A stretch of 64,000 nt of DNA, taken from NCBI GenBank assembly GCA_036877525.1, contig JAZGTH010000068.1, forward strand, positions 4,141,501 through 4,205,500, given 5' to 3'. This document shows, in pieces, positions 12,746-27,399 of this stretch. The DNA is from Chromobotia macracanthus. Its lineage: Eukaryota; Chordata; Actinopteri; Cypriniformes; Botiidae. Positions within the stretch are counted from its first letter, which is position 1. Every line of letters begins with the position of its first letter. A model generated the notes under the pieces. It saw only the letters and a list, made by a program, of their open reading frames with translations, searched no databases and was not told the DNA's origin. Both the position numbers and the translations under genes were made by a program.

Positions 12746-15700
12746 AGTTCTTTATGCAAACTAAAGTACTTAAAGTTGCTGCTGCGTAATGCAGTTTTTG
12801 GAGTCATGTACACCCATGATTAAGGCTCAGCTTTTCTTCAATACCAAATCAGAAATCTGCTTCAATAAAGCATTACCATTAAAATGGCTGTTATTAGAAT
12901 AACTCACTTTTAAAACAGTGTTGTGGGTGGAAAAATACAACTCACCAGGTAGCTTACTCTCAAACGAAAGCAGTTTAAATAATATATCTGCTATTTTAAC
13001 TACTTTAGCTTGAAACGAGTTTGATCTGCTCTAATATCTGCTAGATTTGTGATAACTGAGAAACTATAAAAAGAGCATTGTGTTGTTGTAAAAAAAAAGC
13101 TATATTACAAATATTACATAACTCTTCGCCTTTTTACTTTTCTACTGTAGGCCTGTATGCACATATGTTCCACATATGTCACCCACGGGAGTTGCTGAAC
13201 CTAACATATGCCAATTTTTTGTTTGCTGTTTTCAAAGAAAGCAACTGTATGTGTAAGTGAACTGAAATGTTCATTTATAATCAACATCTTTCTAAGTACC
13301 CTGGTAGAGAATCATTGCAGTAATGAGTAAAGAGCACATTTACCCACTCAGGTGAAGCACTGATGTCCCCCATATACTATATAATATATATATTTCACTC
13401 TTTGATATAAAGAACCAGTGCTTCCATGTTTAAGTCACATTCACAAGGATCCTTGAACCATGACCAGCTGTCAAGTTCAAAGGGTTGAGATTTCCACACT
13501 GCCGATTTGCTTTGAATATAGATTATCCAGCATAGTTTATGAATAAACCATTCAAAGGCTTATTCTTCTAAAAAGTGTAAACAGTGTCTCTGTGTAGCTA
13601 TGAAAATATTGCTTCGTTTATTTGAGACACAACAACAACGCTCAACCAATTGCAGGCATTCTGGACACGATAAAATCTGGTTACCCAACCAGTGGGAGAT
13701 AAAGTGAGTATTTGGGAAGTCTATTTGAAAACAGACGATCATTATTATCTGTAACGAGTATTTAATTGTTTTTGCAATTCTGCTTGGTGACAATAGTGCT
13801 GCAGAAATCACATGCTTCACCTTGAAGTCTTCATTTTGGAACAGTTTGAAATGATTTAGGTGGCACATTCACTTTAATTTCTGCTATCACAGCTGTGCTG
13901 GGGAACTGTGTACAGTATGTAGATGAGGGATGATCTGAAAGATTCAAGATGTCTTCTAGAGTCACAGTCATAATGCGGCACATTATCACATACTTATGTT
14001 ACGATAAACAGTCCATGTGACTTTTAACAGCAAAGAAAGTGATTTAAAAAAATGAAGGATAAATATGTTAGATTTATTAATGAAACACTGCAATGTGTCT
14101 GTGTGAAATAAATCACAATTAAAATTATTTCTGGCTATAATAATCCACTATATAATAATCCTCTTGCAGTGTCTGCTTGAAGCCATTACATGTTCATATA
14201 TGTTTATGACATAAATTGTGCCATATTCATTGAATATTGAAGAGATGTTGTCTTTGAGGGCACCCTGAGTAATGAACTGACATGTGCAGGTTGGACGATG
14301 TGAATGCTGCCAGGCAGGTGCCAAAGTAATTACATCAAACATTTTTCATATTGCATGGTAAGTTTTGCTCACTCCCTCTCTGGCATAAATATCCTTCACG
14401 CATCAAGCTTTTCTTTACAGTTCTCTGAATGGTTTTCAACATTTTGCATGTGAAACAACCCAGATTTTTTGAACATCTGTGTAGGGTTGGTAACTTTTCA
14501 TTCAGGGCCTTGTTATTGATGTCACAAGCTCTGGGTTTGCTCCTATCAAAAATTCATCGTTGTTTTATCCTGTGCTCTCTGGTCTAATATAAGTGCTTGT
14601 GAACTGTAAAACAAGGCAAGATATTTTCTTTTCTTCTTAGTTTGCAATCCTGAGATCTCAGTTTTTTCTCCGAGACATCAATAAAAATAAATGGAAGGCA
14701 AAGGGAGAAGGCTGTTTATTAGATTTTCTGCCTGAGAAACAGACCTTTGTAATCTCACACGTGCCTTCTCTAGGGTTTCAGATAAATCTCAACAATGTCT
14801 CAACTGTGCTGAGTTTGCAATCAAAAGAGAGATTTCAATACAAACTTGAACATTTATCATCAAATTCTGCTATGCTCTCCACATTTAATCCCTCTACAGT
14901 TGTACTATATTTAAACAATTGTCTCATTGTGTCTATTTTTAGGAGTTTTACAAGATACTTTGGAGAAAATCGTGATTCTTCCAAGGCTGGTAAACACTTA
15001 CTTTGGGGATTACGAGGGCCTTCTCATGTATCAGTTGGCTTGATATTGTTGTAATATTTTTTAAATAGCCGCAGTTTGATGCAGTTTTAAAGCAGTATGA
15101 TGCCCGGCGTGCCGTTAAAAAAATAATAATTTTAGCAAATTTCAGCTATTTGTGTGACCAGTGCAAAACATTTAAAGACACTTCCTGGATATTAGGCTCG
15201 GATTATGAGAACATAATGTCAGAACAGTTTGTACTTTGCCTTTAAAACTCCTTTTAAAACTTTTCTGTAACTACTAAGCAAAAACGCATAGCATTATTAC
15301 AGTCATTTTCTGTGAATTTTATGACTGATAATTATGCCTAATAGCAAGTGACAGCTGACAGTTAATGACCTTTAATTAAATGACACAAAATATTATGAAC
15401 TATAAACACGGTTGTTTAATTCTGTCTAAGATGGACAGTTTTGACTGGACTCATTCATTACAGTAATGAAATCTCTATTAGCAGAGACAGTTTTCTGATT
15501 TACAAGAGCAAAACCAAAGCCATTTGGTCAGCTGTGACCACTTTAACCCCATAGAAATGTCTCAGAAAATGAGTTCTGTTTCCCCGTCTGTGCAGAACAG
15601 TTTAGGTTTATCAAACAGACAGGCAGGTCATGTCAATCACAGCTCAGTGGTGTGACTCATTGGGTTTGCTTCCTACAATGGCTCCTTGATTTTGGAAGTC

Positions 15701-18454
15701 AGAGAATGCTGTGTTGCCTTCACTCCCCATTACTCTGTATAGGGGGAAATTATTTTCTGTTCTTTTTCTAATTCTTCTCACTGAAAGGTTGTGTGAAAAT
15801 TACACGGTCTTCTCCCTAAAAGATGCACAAATATTTTAACTAGGCTAAAAGCTTACGTGTGTAAATGGAATTGCAAGAATTGCACATTTATTTTTTCAAA
15901 CAGGTTTTATTGATGACAAATTCTACCAGTTTAATTTATAACCATTGTATCGAACCTCAACTAACTCAAGAAAAGAAGGGCTCTAATCTGGTGCTATTTT
16001 GAACCGTTATTCTTTAAGTGTTTGTCATTCTATACGATTTTTGTACTCATATTTTAAGTATATTTAAACATGAATAAGCAATTTGTAGCAGCCAATTAAA
16101 TGTATTTAATATCACATATATGCTACACAAAGAATCTGAAAAGAAGTGTTTTGCTGTCAGATTCTTTTGGCTTTTTATAAGCTTATCATAATTACTGAAG
16201 AACTACAATGGCCAATCAAAACATAATCTTGGTTGTGAAAAGAACTCAATTTCGTACAAATTGGTCTTTTCTCAAAGAGACCTATTTATATGTTCAAAAC
16301 GGTTTGAAGACATAAATTAAATGTTTGAGAACAGATTTACAAATCGCTTTTAGAAGTTTAGAACCCAAGAGTTTAAAAGGATAAAACAGATGGGCTTTTT
16401 TCAAAGGTATGCTAGACAACAAAATTTTAAAATCTCAGAGCGTTTTTCTAAATCTCCTGGAAGACGTTCTCTGTAGATGCGCTGCAGATGTTACCACCGA
16501 CTGATAAAGGATAGTACTGCATGTCAAGCTGCACTCTGGAAGATGGTGTAGAGCGTAACAAACCAGGAAGGACTACAACACCAGACAGACCCCACATCAA
16601 AGTATAATCCATTCTGCGAATTGAGACCACATAGATCAAGTGTAGTTAGACATAGTCAAGTGATGTATGTGTAGGAGAGAGAGACATAGAGAGGAGGAGA
16701 TCACTATCCTAGATACAATAAAACCAGAGGCATCCAACAATATTGTCCAAGGAGGTCCACAGTACCTGAGCACAGCCATCTGTTAGAATCTTTATTCACC
16801 TCAATGGAAGTTGCTTGAAAGCTACAGAAGGCCCTGGAAGTACAATTTAAAGTGATCATGTCACCGCAGAAGTTTCTGAGCCAATCGGCTGAGCCCTAAA
16901 TGTCACGTGACTATTCATTCTAGAGCTGCAGGAAAATGACATCAGGACAAAGCTGATTGGCTGATGGCACCACAAGAATGCCCACAGACCCGAGCCCTCC
17001 ACTAATGACGATCCTGCGAGCTGCGATGCTTTTTAAAACCACTGCTATATAGCGTAATGAAATATTTATGAACATATGTTGCTTGCTTATGGCATCTACT
17101 AGAAACGTCTAGCTGGACTGTGCTCAGCAGCCAAATCCAGAGCCCCTGCTTCTGTCAGATTCAATACTGTACTGCTTCTTTTCAAGATGAAGTAAAACAA
17201 ACACACAATCATTGAACTACACGGGCTTGGAAGCTTGTTTCTAGCTGTCATATCTCTTTAAGTACATACTCAAGTTTCACCTCTCATTTGAAGACAACGC
17301 GCTATCCTGTGTTCAGTTTTAAAAACGTTATTTACAAGTCATCTTAATGATTCAACCTACAGGAATAGAAACAGGCCTATTCTCCAAATAAAGTGACAGT
17401 GTTTTTAGTAAAAGCGGGTTAAAATAAACATAAAAATAAGTTTAAGTCAATTGATGGTGACAGCAAGGTTAGCTAAACACTTTTGTTTCGTTATGATTTA
17501 AATCTTAATAATAAAATAACAGGCCCTTACAGCTAACAGGCACACACTGAAAGCCTGCTGCGGTTTTAATGAAAAACAACACGCTACAGGTACAGTATTT
17601 TTGTAAACTTTTAGGAGTACACTACCGTGCACGTAACCCGCTGTGATTTTTATGAAAGAGCCCGGAAAGATTTTTCTGGAGCTTTCACCTCTCCAAAAGG
17701 CTTTTAAGAATTTGTTACATCTACTCAGTAAGATCGTACACTCAGGAGTCCGATTGAACCGGTATCCATATCTCTGTCTCCTCATGTTTGATTTAGTTAG
17801 CACATCTGGCTTAAGGAAGTGTTTAGATAAGTATTTGATCCTGCCTGCATGCTAGAGCAGTCAGCACAGTGACAGGCACTGGTTCTTCAGCACACTTCAC
17901 ACACTTTAGCTTATCAGCAGGAGGACACACATGGCTTTACCAGACGTGAGTCAAGCTGCTGCTTTATGGGTAATATAAATGCAGCATTTCATTTTAAAGG
18001 TGCACTAAAGGAGAAAGACCAAAGCACACAGCAAGAGTCTGGTTACCAGTACACTTGTATACTGATCTAATATTCATAAAGGCTGTTCGCCAAATCAGGT
18101 TTTAGAATAACCTAATTATCCTTCATTTATTTGCTCAAGCTTTATGATTTTGTTGTAATCTTCCTAGTGGACAACCATGAGGGCTCTTGGCATTGGTGTT
18201 GTCAAGTGTGCTACATTCAAATCAGCGCAGCGGACATGCATTGTCCTTATTTAATTTCAACATAATGCAATAGAATAAACTAAATTCAAAACGTCCTGAT
18301 TAAGAAAATTGTGTTACATCCAGAGCTGGATGTATTATTGGTTAAAGAGAAGTGAGAGAGTGAATGGAGTCATATTTGAATAAATACATCAAATATTCGC
18401 TTCTAAAAAAGCATCATTCTTGTGAATGTGGTCACCATAATTTGGCCAAGTAAG

Positions 18455-18720
18455 ATTTGTTCCTGGATCTTTTGTTGGACCTGGAACAACATTTCTGTGA
18501 AAGAAACATGTCCTACCCTAAACCTAAACCAAACCCATAACCCAAACCAAAACATACCCCTCAAATCAGAGGGAAATAATACATTGATAAAAAAATGTAT
18601 AGAACACCCTAATCAAATCCTAAACCTAACATTAACCCTAAACCTAAGATCTGCAATCTGATTGGCTGATATTAGTTTTATTCCAGGACCCATAATGATG
18701 TTGGTCCAGGAAGATTTTTT
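18455..18720. mobile_element. Foldback element with CCTAA-rich core
   Basis: The left arm TTCCTGGATCTTTTGTTGGA-CCTGGAACAA and the right arm, read inward, TTCCTGGACCAACATCATTA-TGGGTCCTGGAATAA form inverted ends. Between them are many CCTAAACC/AACCCTAA/CCCATAACCC units (about 18507-18650). The ends argue for a mobile element rather than a true telomeric tract. Confidence 0.5.
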
Positions 18721-19533
18721 TAAAGATGTTATATGTGAGAGATTAGTAAAGCTAAAATCATTAAACTTGTCTGGGTAAAGTTATATCCTGTATTTCCAAC
18801 AATAGCTTTCATCATCATGATTGCACATATTCTTCACCCTCATGGCATAATTTATTTTCATTACACAAGCATTAGATTAAATAAAAAAATCTAAATAACT
18901 GTCTGTTGTAATCAGCATGATGCCACAGATAGAGTTTTACATCTATTGAATCTGGAACAGTCCATTTAGCTGCACATACGCATGCGGCTAAAGAATTTAT
19001 AATGTTACTTGTTTGTAAATAAAGCCAATGAACATAACTAGCACTGTATCTTTATCACTGTGTACTCTGTACTGCTCACAGTGTGAACAGGGTACAGGTG
19101 AAACATCTCCGATTGAATGTTTAAGTTTCACTCAATGATGTCAACTGGAAAGTCTTATTACATTAATGGGATGCGAAAAATAGCTCAGCTGGATGCAAAC
19201 TGTTAAATGTAAATGTGTGAAATAAATTTTCACTGTTTCATCAATGTGTTTAGTACAGGAAAGCTTTATAGCCTATCTGCAGTAATGCCCCTAAGGTGCC
19301 GGTTTCTTTATTAGTTTATGATGAGACAATCTTCTAAGATCCTCTATGAATTCTTTGTTCCAACTTCATTATACTGAGATGCTAATACAGGAAATGGTTC
19401 TCAGTTTTGATATTAGTTTCCTAGTGTTTTCGAGACGAGTTTGAGAGTGAAATTTATTAGTGGGCTGATAACTTTTCTATACAATCAGAGATAACTACCA
19501 CTGACAACAAAATGGCATTTGCCATTTGTGTTC

Positions 19534-19534
<1 letters not shown>

Positions 19535-19562
<28 letters not shown>
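19535..19562. repeat. (TA)14 microsatellite
   Basis: Uninterrupted TA dinucleotides in gene-free sequence. Confidence 0.9.
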
Positions 19563-19564
<2 letters not shown>

Positions 19565-22500
19565 AATTCATATAAAGAAATGTACATTTTGCATTCAGTT
19601 TACATTCTGCCTCACTCATATTTGGTTATTGATTACCACCACTGAGTAAATAATTCTCACAAACCCAAATGAGTGTCATTTCCGCAATTGATGTTGCGAG
19701 AGTATGCGTGGTAAAATATTTCCCCTCAGTCTCCATGGAGATCAGCAAAAGACAAATGGGAGCACGTGTGTGGTGGTTCGAATGGGCAGTGTATGCAAAT
19801 GTGAGTGAGTGATTTGATTTGTAATGATGAATTAGGGAGCGTCATTGCTCATGCTGATTCAAGGCAACATGCATGCAGAATAGAGCAAAGAGGTTCAGAA
19901 ATCAATAAGCTCCTAACAAGCAAATGAGCAAACGTGTTGTGGAACTCGTTTTTCACTTTCACATTGTTAATGAACCACTCAAATCCCAAACAACGCTTTT
20001 GGAGGTGGTAAGCGCACCATAAACTAAGGTGTGCGATAAGAAGTGAGGGGCTGGAGTTCTTCCTGCTCACTCCTGATTGGATTTGATCTGCTGCTTTATC
20101 AACAAACTCCATCCGTTCTGGCCTATGATCATGCATAAATCTCGCATCGCTCTGTCGCAGGGGTGGAAAATGCTACTTTGCATCGCAAACCAATGTATTT
20201 TCTGGATGTGTTGAGAGTGTCCAAGTCATCCATTACCATACTGCGCAGTCTGGGGAGCATAAGTCAATTACTCTGTTTAAATTTTGAAAGATTGTTCATT
20301 CACAGAGAACAAAGTAAGGCGCTAGTACAAGCCCCAGCGTTATTTTCTCCCCAATAACTGCGTGGGACTACCAAAAAAGCCTGCATGTTTGATTAATGAC
20401 TGATCTTTTATTAATACTATTTTCCCTCCCCAAATGGAACTTGCAGGGGGAAGAATCTTGTTGAGCATGAAAAAACAAAACAGGCCCTAAGGAGTGCTTG
20501 AGGTTGCAGAACTCAGGCTTGTCAGTGGCGTGTCCCAAATTAACCCCGGTTTGTTCCCGTGTTGGATGGAGAAAAACATGGAGTTGTTTGCTTAAAATTG
20601 CATACGCTCCACCTGACTGTCCACTGTTGATTTGCCATCTCCTGGCAGAAGCGCTGTCTCCTCGCGCCTCTGTATTTCTCTCCCATGTTGATGAAGGAAC
20701 CACTAAAGGATTGCTTGAAAGGTCAAGGCTGCATTTCACTTAGAATAAATGAGCCACTATAAGTTCTTCTCCTTTACTCAGATGTTGAAAGCAGCTCTTT
20801 CCAAGTTTCCAGGATAGTGGGTGTTTGTAACTGTATGGAACAGGCAGATTGGCCTACTGTGAGGTTGACAGTGGACCCAGTTTGGGGCCACTTAACATGT
20901 TATTCATGCTGTTCTGAGCATAAGATACAGAACAACATTTTTCGAGAGAATTCATCGGGACAACGAATCTGAGCTTGCACGATATTTGTCAGTTGCTGTG
21001 ACCAAGTGCAACCTAAAGGCTTTTCAGGCCGAGAATCCATTAGTGGCGCTTTCTCCGTGGCACATTATATATAGCTTTTTGGTGGGGTTTTCACTGTCCA
21101 TATTCAGTGAAGCTCAACGTTTCCACTGTGCTCCCTCGAGAGGCTGTCACAAACGCAATGTCTGGAAGTCAGAGACACGCATTAAGGCGTTCGGCCGTGA
21201 TGCTTGCTGTCTATCCGTAAAGCAGACAAAACGAATTTGGTTGTGTCACAGTGCTTAGTAGCTGTCTCTTGTCTGAGGTCAGATCTGTGTAAGGATGAGT
21301 GGAGCAGATGAGGGAAAAATCTGGAGCCGTTGCCGCAGAGATTATGAGCTGGACAGTAATTTTTGCCTCCTGAATCTCCACTGAGCTTTTTATTAACCCA
21401 CTTACAATGATTGCATTGAAATTCTGTGTTACCCGGGCAAGTAAATCTTTGCTACATAATCTATTGTGCACAGAGTAAGTGCTATCTGCTTGGATCTTTT
21501 CCTCGTTTATTTGAGACATGATGAATGTCCTCAGTGATCTTCTCTGGAGATCAGTTCATTCATTTTCTCTCCATATTATGTTGTGAAATTGCATCACGCT
21601 TATGATACTAACATCTTAATGATTGTTCAGGGTGCTGTAATCAGTCTGTTTGGCAGTTTGCGCTGTAATACTGTCAGTTTGTGATGTTAGGTTTTCCATC
21701 AGGACACTAATTGCTTCAAAACAGACGTCAGTGTTAAATAAAGCATTAAGTCACAACAGGCCATGCGTTACAGTAATTTTACAATGGGTAAGGGTGTTTT
21801 GTTAGAGAAAAACTTAACTCATAAACCCCCTTAACCACTATGACTTCAACAGTGGCTTTTATAACATACCAATACTGCAATATGATAAAAGACAATATAT
21901 TCCACTCCACTTACATTAATGGCAACAGTAATCTCAATACACCGTTGTGATTGTTTAGATCAGTTGTTCCCAACCCTTTACATTCCCAACCCTGTATACA
22001 TTTTGGAAGCAACTGAGAAACTTGATCCCATAATATAGGATTAACAGGTGTGCATATATGGTTATTTTACACTGGCAATCACGGCTCATCTAACAAGAAC
22101 TTAGTCAGAACTCTCCATTTTATGTTATAAAAAGTGCAAAATCTCTATTAATGTAATACTGGGTTATTTTGTACCATTTTTCACACTGTTTGTACCCTGG
22201 ATAAATTCTGGTTTGTTAGGTTTCACACTGTACATTTGGTTTGTGCAGGGTTAATAACATTGATTGGAAAAGTACAGCACATAATGCGCACACATCCTGT
22301 TTTAATAATCGCTTGTCCGTGTGTAAATATCACCCCGTAAATCTGCTCTGGTTGCCTTAGATTTTCAATAACTACTGCTCTGGCTGTTCACTGAAACAAC
22401 AAACAAACAGACCAAAAAATAATAGAAGTAAAACATAAAACCATCAACATACACCGATAATTACTGTGGCATCACTAACACAAGCTGGGTTTCCATCCAC

Positions 22501-22801
22501 ATATTTTTATGCAACATTTGGGGTGCTGGCTGGAAACACCATGATGCAAAATCTCCAAAATGTGCATGAAAAAAACATGCGAAACCAATGTTTCAAAATA
22601 AATTCCTACCTGCACTGTCACTGCAAGCAAAAAGGTTCTTGAGGTAAAGATTGTGTAAAAATGACTACATGGCACAATTTTGAGTGATATTGTTTCTGGT
22701 TCTGTAAATAACATTTTTGTCAAAGCAGGAGTGACCGTGTGTGTTGCTAAGCAAGGCACAGACTGGTTTTTGTGATAAGGCACACAGAATTCAGGTGTTC
22801 T

Positions 22802-23009
22802 TTAAAATGATATTTCACCCAAATTTCTTATTTTGAGAAATGTCTCTGTGGTTTAGTGTCCACACAATGAAATTCAATGGATGCCACCTTTGTGTGGTAC
22901 TTCAGAATATCCTCTTTTGTGTTCCAAAAGCAAAAAAGTCACACTGGTTTGAAATGACATAAAAGTGAGTTAATGATGGAAGAATTTTTATTTTTGGGTG
23001 AACCTTTAA
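22802..23009. mobile_element. TTAA-flanked MITE, TTCACCCAAA family, copy 1
   Basis: The left end TTAAAATGATATTTCACCCAAA and the right end TTTTTGGGTGAACCTTTAA form the terminal inverted repeat of a common fish MITE (consensus start resembling AAAGGGATAGTTCACCC). The interior TTTTGTGTTCC block is shared with 41713-41979. Confidence 0.75.
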
Positions 23010-26000
23010 ATTTATGCTTGGAAACATGACGCTGAACGACACACTCTGGTTGCTTTCCATCTCGGTCAGAAGGCTTCTCGCGTGGTCCTTGGCCAATGAA
23101 AGCTGCTTTGGAGTTCAGACCTTCTCCTGTCAGTCTGAAGGTCTGGCTACATGAGACTATGTACACACTGGCATCCTGTCAGAAGGTTGTGAACACTAAA
23201 AAGTTTACTGACACAAACAACCCCACCCCAAGTGTTGTTACACTAAATGTCAGCACTCTTGGAATACTTTTTGTGAGGACCAGAACAAACTGTTGTATAA
23301 TTTGTACAATACAGCAATTTCAAACTGTTGAAAAGACAGAAAGAAAACAGCAAGAAATGTATAGAGACAGCTCTCAATTATATTGAATATCACTGTTCAT
23401 CCATCACTGCTTGCTGAAGGGCGGCATATTGATGGGATCTGCCATTATTACCATTTTATCTTCATGCAGACAGAAGCTCAATGGACTGCACTGACAGAAG
23501 AACAGAGAAGAACTGAAAACAGACAAACACACACTTAGACTTTGATCTAACTCACCTGTGCATGCGGTTTGGTTATATCGTCCTTATATATGGGAAGTAG
23601 TAATGTACAACACCATTTTCAGTTTTTAAGTGTACTGTAGTTTCTCACTATTATACCATGTGTTTCTTATGCAATTTGTTGACAGTTCCATTAAGTTGGA
23701 CTTTATCTTTATGCTTTCTAATAACCTTGCCCCTAAACAGCATGTAAACACCAAACAAACTGTAAATGATTACGTCAGTTTGACGCAACACAAGAACCAA
23801 AGACGACCGTCAAAATATCTGTGGCTGTGTCTCACAGCGTTTTAATGCAAACTGTCTAATAGCTAAAGCATGTCATAAGCACCAATGCTGACAATATAAA
23901 ACTATCTTTAATATCGCAAATATTAATAATTATCCCTGATAAACTAGAGATGCATCAGTTATGTGAAACACAGATGTCTGGCACAGTGGAATTTTGATAT
24001 CATTTCACTCCATCGTGAGTGAAGCCCACCAATCAGAGCTGGAATTTCATCTCAGTGCCGATCACAACTGCTTTCCACTGTAAAGATTCCCGTCTCACCA
24101 ATTATAACAGAGAAACAAGTACATTGCATTTATCTGGAATACATTTTCCTGCCCAATTTCCAAATGCCAGAGATCGATAGGCAATTTGATGGATGGTATG
24201 AGAAAAGGAAGATCCAACCTTGAGAGCCCTTAGCTCAATCTAAGAGGACTTGTACGTAAATCAGACTTAACAACAACCTGAGGCAAGAAGGCACGTGAAG
24301 ACAGAATGTTGCCGTCTGCACCCGGAGGTTATTTGTGTTGCCGCGAACACAACATACACACTTAACACATCTATAAACTGGCATTAGTTTTCACCAGGAG
24401 CATCAAATCAAACAGCATATATCTTCGTTTAATAGGGCAGAGTGCAAGAGCTCAGAATACAGAGTTTGAGACAGCAGAGTGAATACAATTATTTATTATA
24501 TGGCTCTCTTGAATCATTGACTCTGATTGGCCAGTCAGGCTATCTAACAGTCTAATATTCCTTTATAACAACTACACATCTTGGGATTTAGTAATTTAAC
24601 AGCTTGAAACTAATAAGTTCACCAAAAAAATCAACATAACAGAAACATTGATATTACCAAACAGAGTCTTGTTTAAGTCTTGAATTGATTGGATCATGAC
24701 AACATACACACTAGAATAAAGCCATATGGTTGGAGAAGAGTACAAAGGGTTAAATAAAGATAAAAAAATAACAGAAGGGTTAAAAATAAGAGGTGGTGAT
24801 GCAGGCAAAAACAATGTTTTGGAGGCGGAGCGAATGTATTCCTGTGGAATAACTTGTACAGATAAATCACACACAAGACCAATGTATTAAGAAAGTACTT
24901 TAAGTCATTTTTGATGTCATCAGCACAAGTTGTAGGGAAGCCATGCTGAAATGTCCCTCAAGTAGCTGGTTGTAATGAAGTACTCACAAAACAGCACAGC
25001 ATAGCAACTTTATCTAAAAATTAATATCTGTAAAACAAAGAATACGGTGTTGAATGAATCAGCAGTCTGAGACCCCAGAGCCGTATTCTGCACAACTCAC
25101 AATTAATTACATGTCATCTCGTCAAACTTTGAGAGACAATACAGCTTAAATTCATTAGATGATGATGATGAAGAACAAATAGTGGCGAGTCTGCGGGGGA
25201 GAATTCTATACCAGACCCCCAGCCACTGTGAAAGGCACAATTAGGCCGCAGGACTTGTGAGCAAACTGTGCACCAGTTGGGCGAGTGGAGTGTCAACATC
25301 TCCAGATGAAACGCGACACCCTGATTAATGGCCCAGCGGTGGCGACTGCCACTGAGCTCATGAGATAGATAGGCCAGACTTTGGCTTGACATCAGTTCAT
25401 GCTGTCACACACTAATGCTCTTTCTTCTCTAGGATCCTGATCTAATGCCTCAAATTATGCAAGTTCTTCAAAACGCATGGATTGGCAGATGAATATGCAG
25501 CCGTGATGTTGTCGCATGTTGATTTGTATTTGTCCCCTGTATTTGTCATGGCTACCTGTTTAAAGCAGTGTCATGTTGTGTAATGATACAAAGCAATGAT
25601 TAATTTTTTAGTTATGTCTATAATGAAATACCTAATCAGTACTTATTGCTTTCTGTTCAACCATCCAGAGACACTGCTATTTAATTAGTTTCTACACCAA
25701 GCTATTATTGTGTTAGAATGTATTTTAGATAAGTCTGTCCATATTTGGCACATACAAACACAGCAAACTATGGTTTGTTGCTTTACTTGGCGGTCAGATA
25801 GTCATTTCCTGTCTAAGTGGGCTGTTTTTGGCAAGAATAAGATGCAGTGTGAACCAGATTTTAGGGTGATGGTCAAAAGTCTGGGTTTATACACTTAATT
25901 ATTAATGCAGAACTAGTTCAAACAAAGAATAAACTAATACAAATTACATTAGAGTACCAGGATACCAAACACATATTAGTGCTTCTTTCATGCAAAATGG

Positions 26001-27393
26001 ATTTAAAGGATATCTTGCACTTTTTACGCATTGCCTTGGTTTCAAATCTCACGCACTTTAAGAGTTTTTCATTTCTTGCAGGAACTTCAGCAAAAAGCTC
26101 ATTTTAGAAGAAGATGAGCCCGTGGGCATGCAGCAGGACACACTTCAGTGAAGGAAATTTATCACTGCACCCTACTCTCCTTGTTTTAATTACACACAAC
26201 AAACAGCATAGATGTTTCCTAATAAGATGGAGTCAGAGAGGGTCTCATTACCAGTTATGAAGAAAAAAATTGAGAGGGAGGAAGCGGGAGAGCTTTCACA
26301 AGCAGAGAGAACACTGTGTACAGAGGAAGTACTTCAGAGTACACATACATTTAAATCAAGTACTGCTGCCATGAAGGCCATTGTATTTACTCGGGAACAA
26401 TTATTGTTCCTCAAGCATGTGTAACTAAAGAACATACTGGGGCCCCAAGATGTATTTAGTCACTTAAACCAAACCTAAAAATGAATCATATTAAATAACA
26501 AAATACTAAACTGTGGCATCTGCAGACAAATGATCTAACTACACTTTTCGGAGCTGTTTTTTTGCAGTTATTCTCATGCAAGCTGTTGCCACATGTAGTT
26601 TATCAGATGTTTTACGTAGACTGGCAATGAACAAGTCAGCAAATTTTGTGAAAGGTATAGATATATATGTGCGTATGTATATAGTTTAATTAAATCGTAC
26701 ACGGAGTTGCTTAAGTGTCAAAATCACTGTGAATTACTCTTGTTTAATCTTCATTAGCATGAAGGGTCTTACAGCACAAGCTCTTACACAGCTGAGTTTT
26801 TCTGAGGCACGGCGCTTAATATTAACAGACACTGAATCTTAACCTCACTGAGACGCATTACACAATATATAAAGTACATTTCATTTACTTTTTATACTAA
26901 ACATGAACAGCTGACAGGCGACACAACAGCCTGTTCTGAACAACCATCATGTCTGTGGTTTTCATGAAGGAATGAAAGAATCTCTCTGTGCAGGTCAAAG
27001 AAGCGTTTGTCTGTATATGGTACAGAACAGCAGTACTGTGATGCTTTTCTTCAGTCACACAGCACAACACTGCACTCTGCTGGGAGAAAACTCTGCACCT
27101 GTTAGATTACGCCATATATGAGACAGTTTATTTTTATTATTATTTAGCACAAATGCAAGATTTGAAAAATTATATTTAGAAAAAGAATAATTTTAGGATC
27201 ATTAACTTTTATGATGTTTTCAGATTACTGTATGTTTGAATATCCATTGAAAATAATGGATAACGAAAAATGAAAATTTACTTGAAAATCATATTCAATT
27301 TAATCTGTTCAGCACTTCTTAGCAATGGTCTCATGAACAAATGTGTCCATCACAAGACAACAACAGAGAAGCATTGTATTATATGGAGTAATG

Positions 27394-27399
27394 TTTATT
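27394..27399 (-). terminator. dtx2: dtx2 candidate distal poly(A) signal
   Basis: AATAAA on the minus strand about 1.04 kb downstream of the dtx2 stop. The stretch 27400-28434 has no other gene signal, so it is the likely long 3' UTR. The choice between this and the proximal signal cannot be made from sequence alone. Confidence 0.4.

Larger units (their letters stand above)
9967..27393. other. Gene-free sequence with mobile elements and possible regulatory blocks
   Basis: No coding exon supported. Besides the elements listed separately, four stretches (12170-12470, 19620-20160, 20980-21530, 25090-25400) are less AT-biased, lack repeat signatures and contain homeobox-type TAATTA/ATTAAT cores, as often seen in vertebrate non-coding elements. 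Confidence 0.55.

Noticed and set aside
18507..18650. Interstitial telomere (TTAGGG)n
   Set aside because: Units are too degenerate and are enclosed by inverted arms, so a foldback element is the better description.
20368..20739. 123-residue minus-strand frame in the left desert
   Set aside because: No domain, no splice neighbours, and a similar-size frame on the opposite strand; treated as chance.
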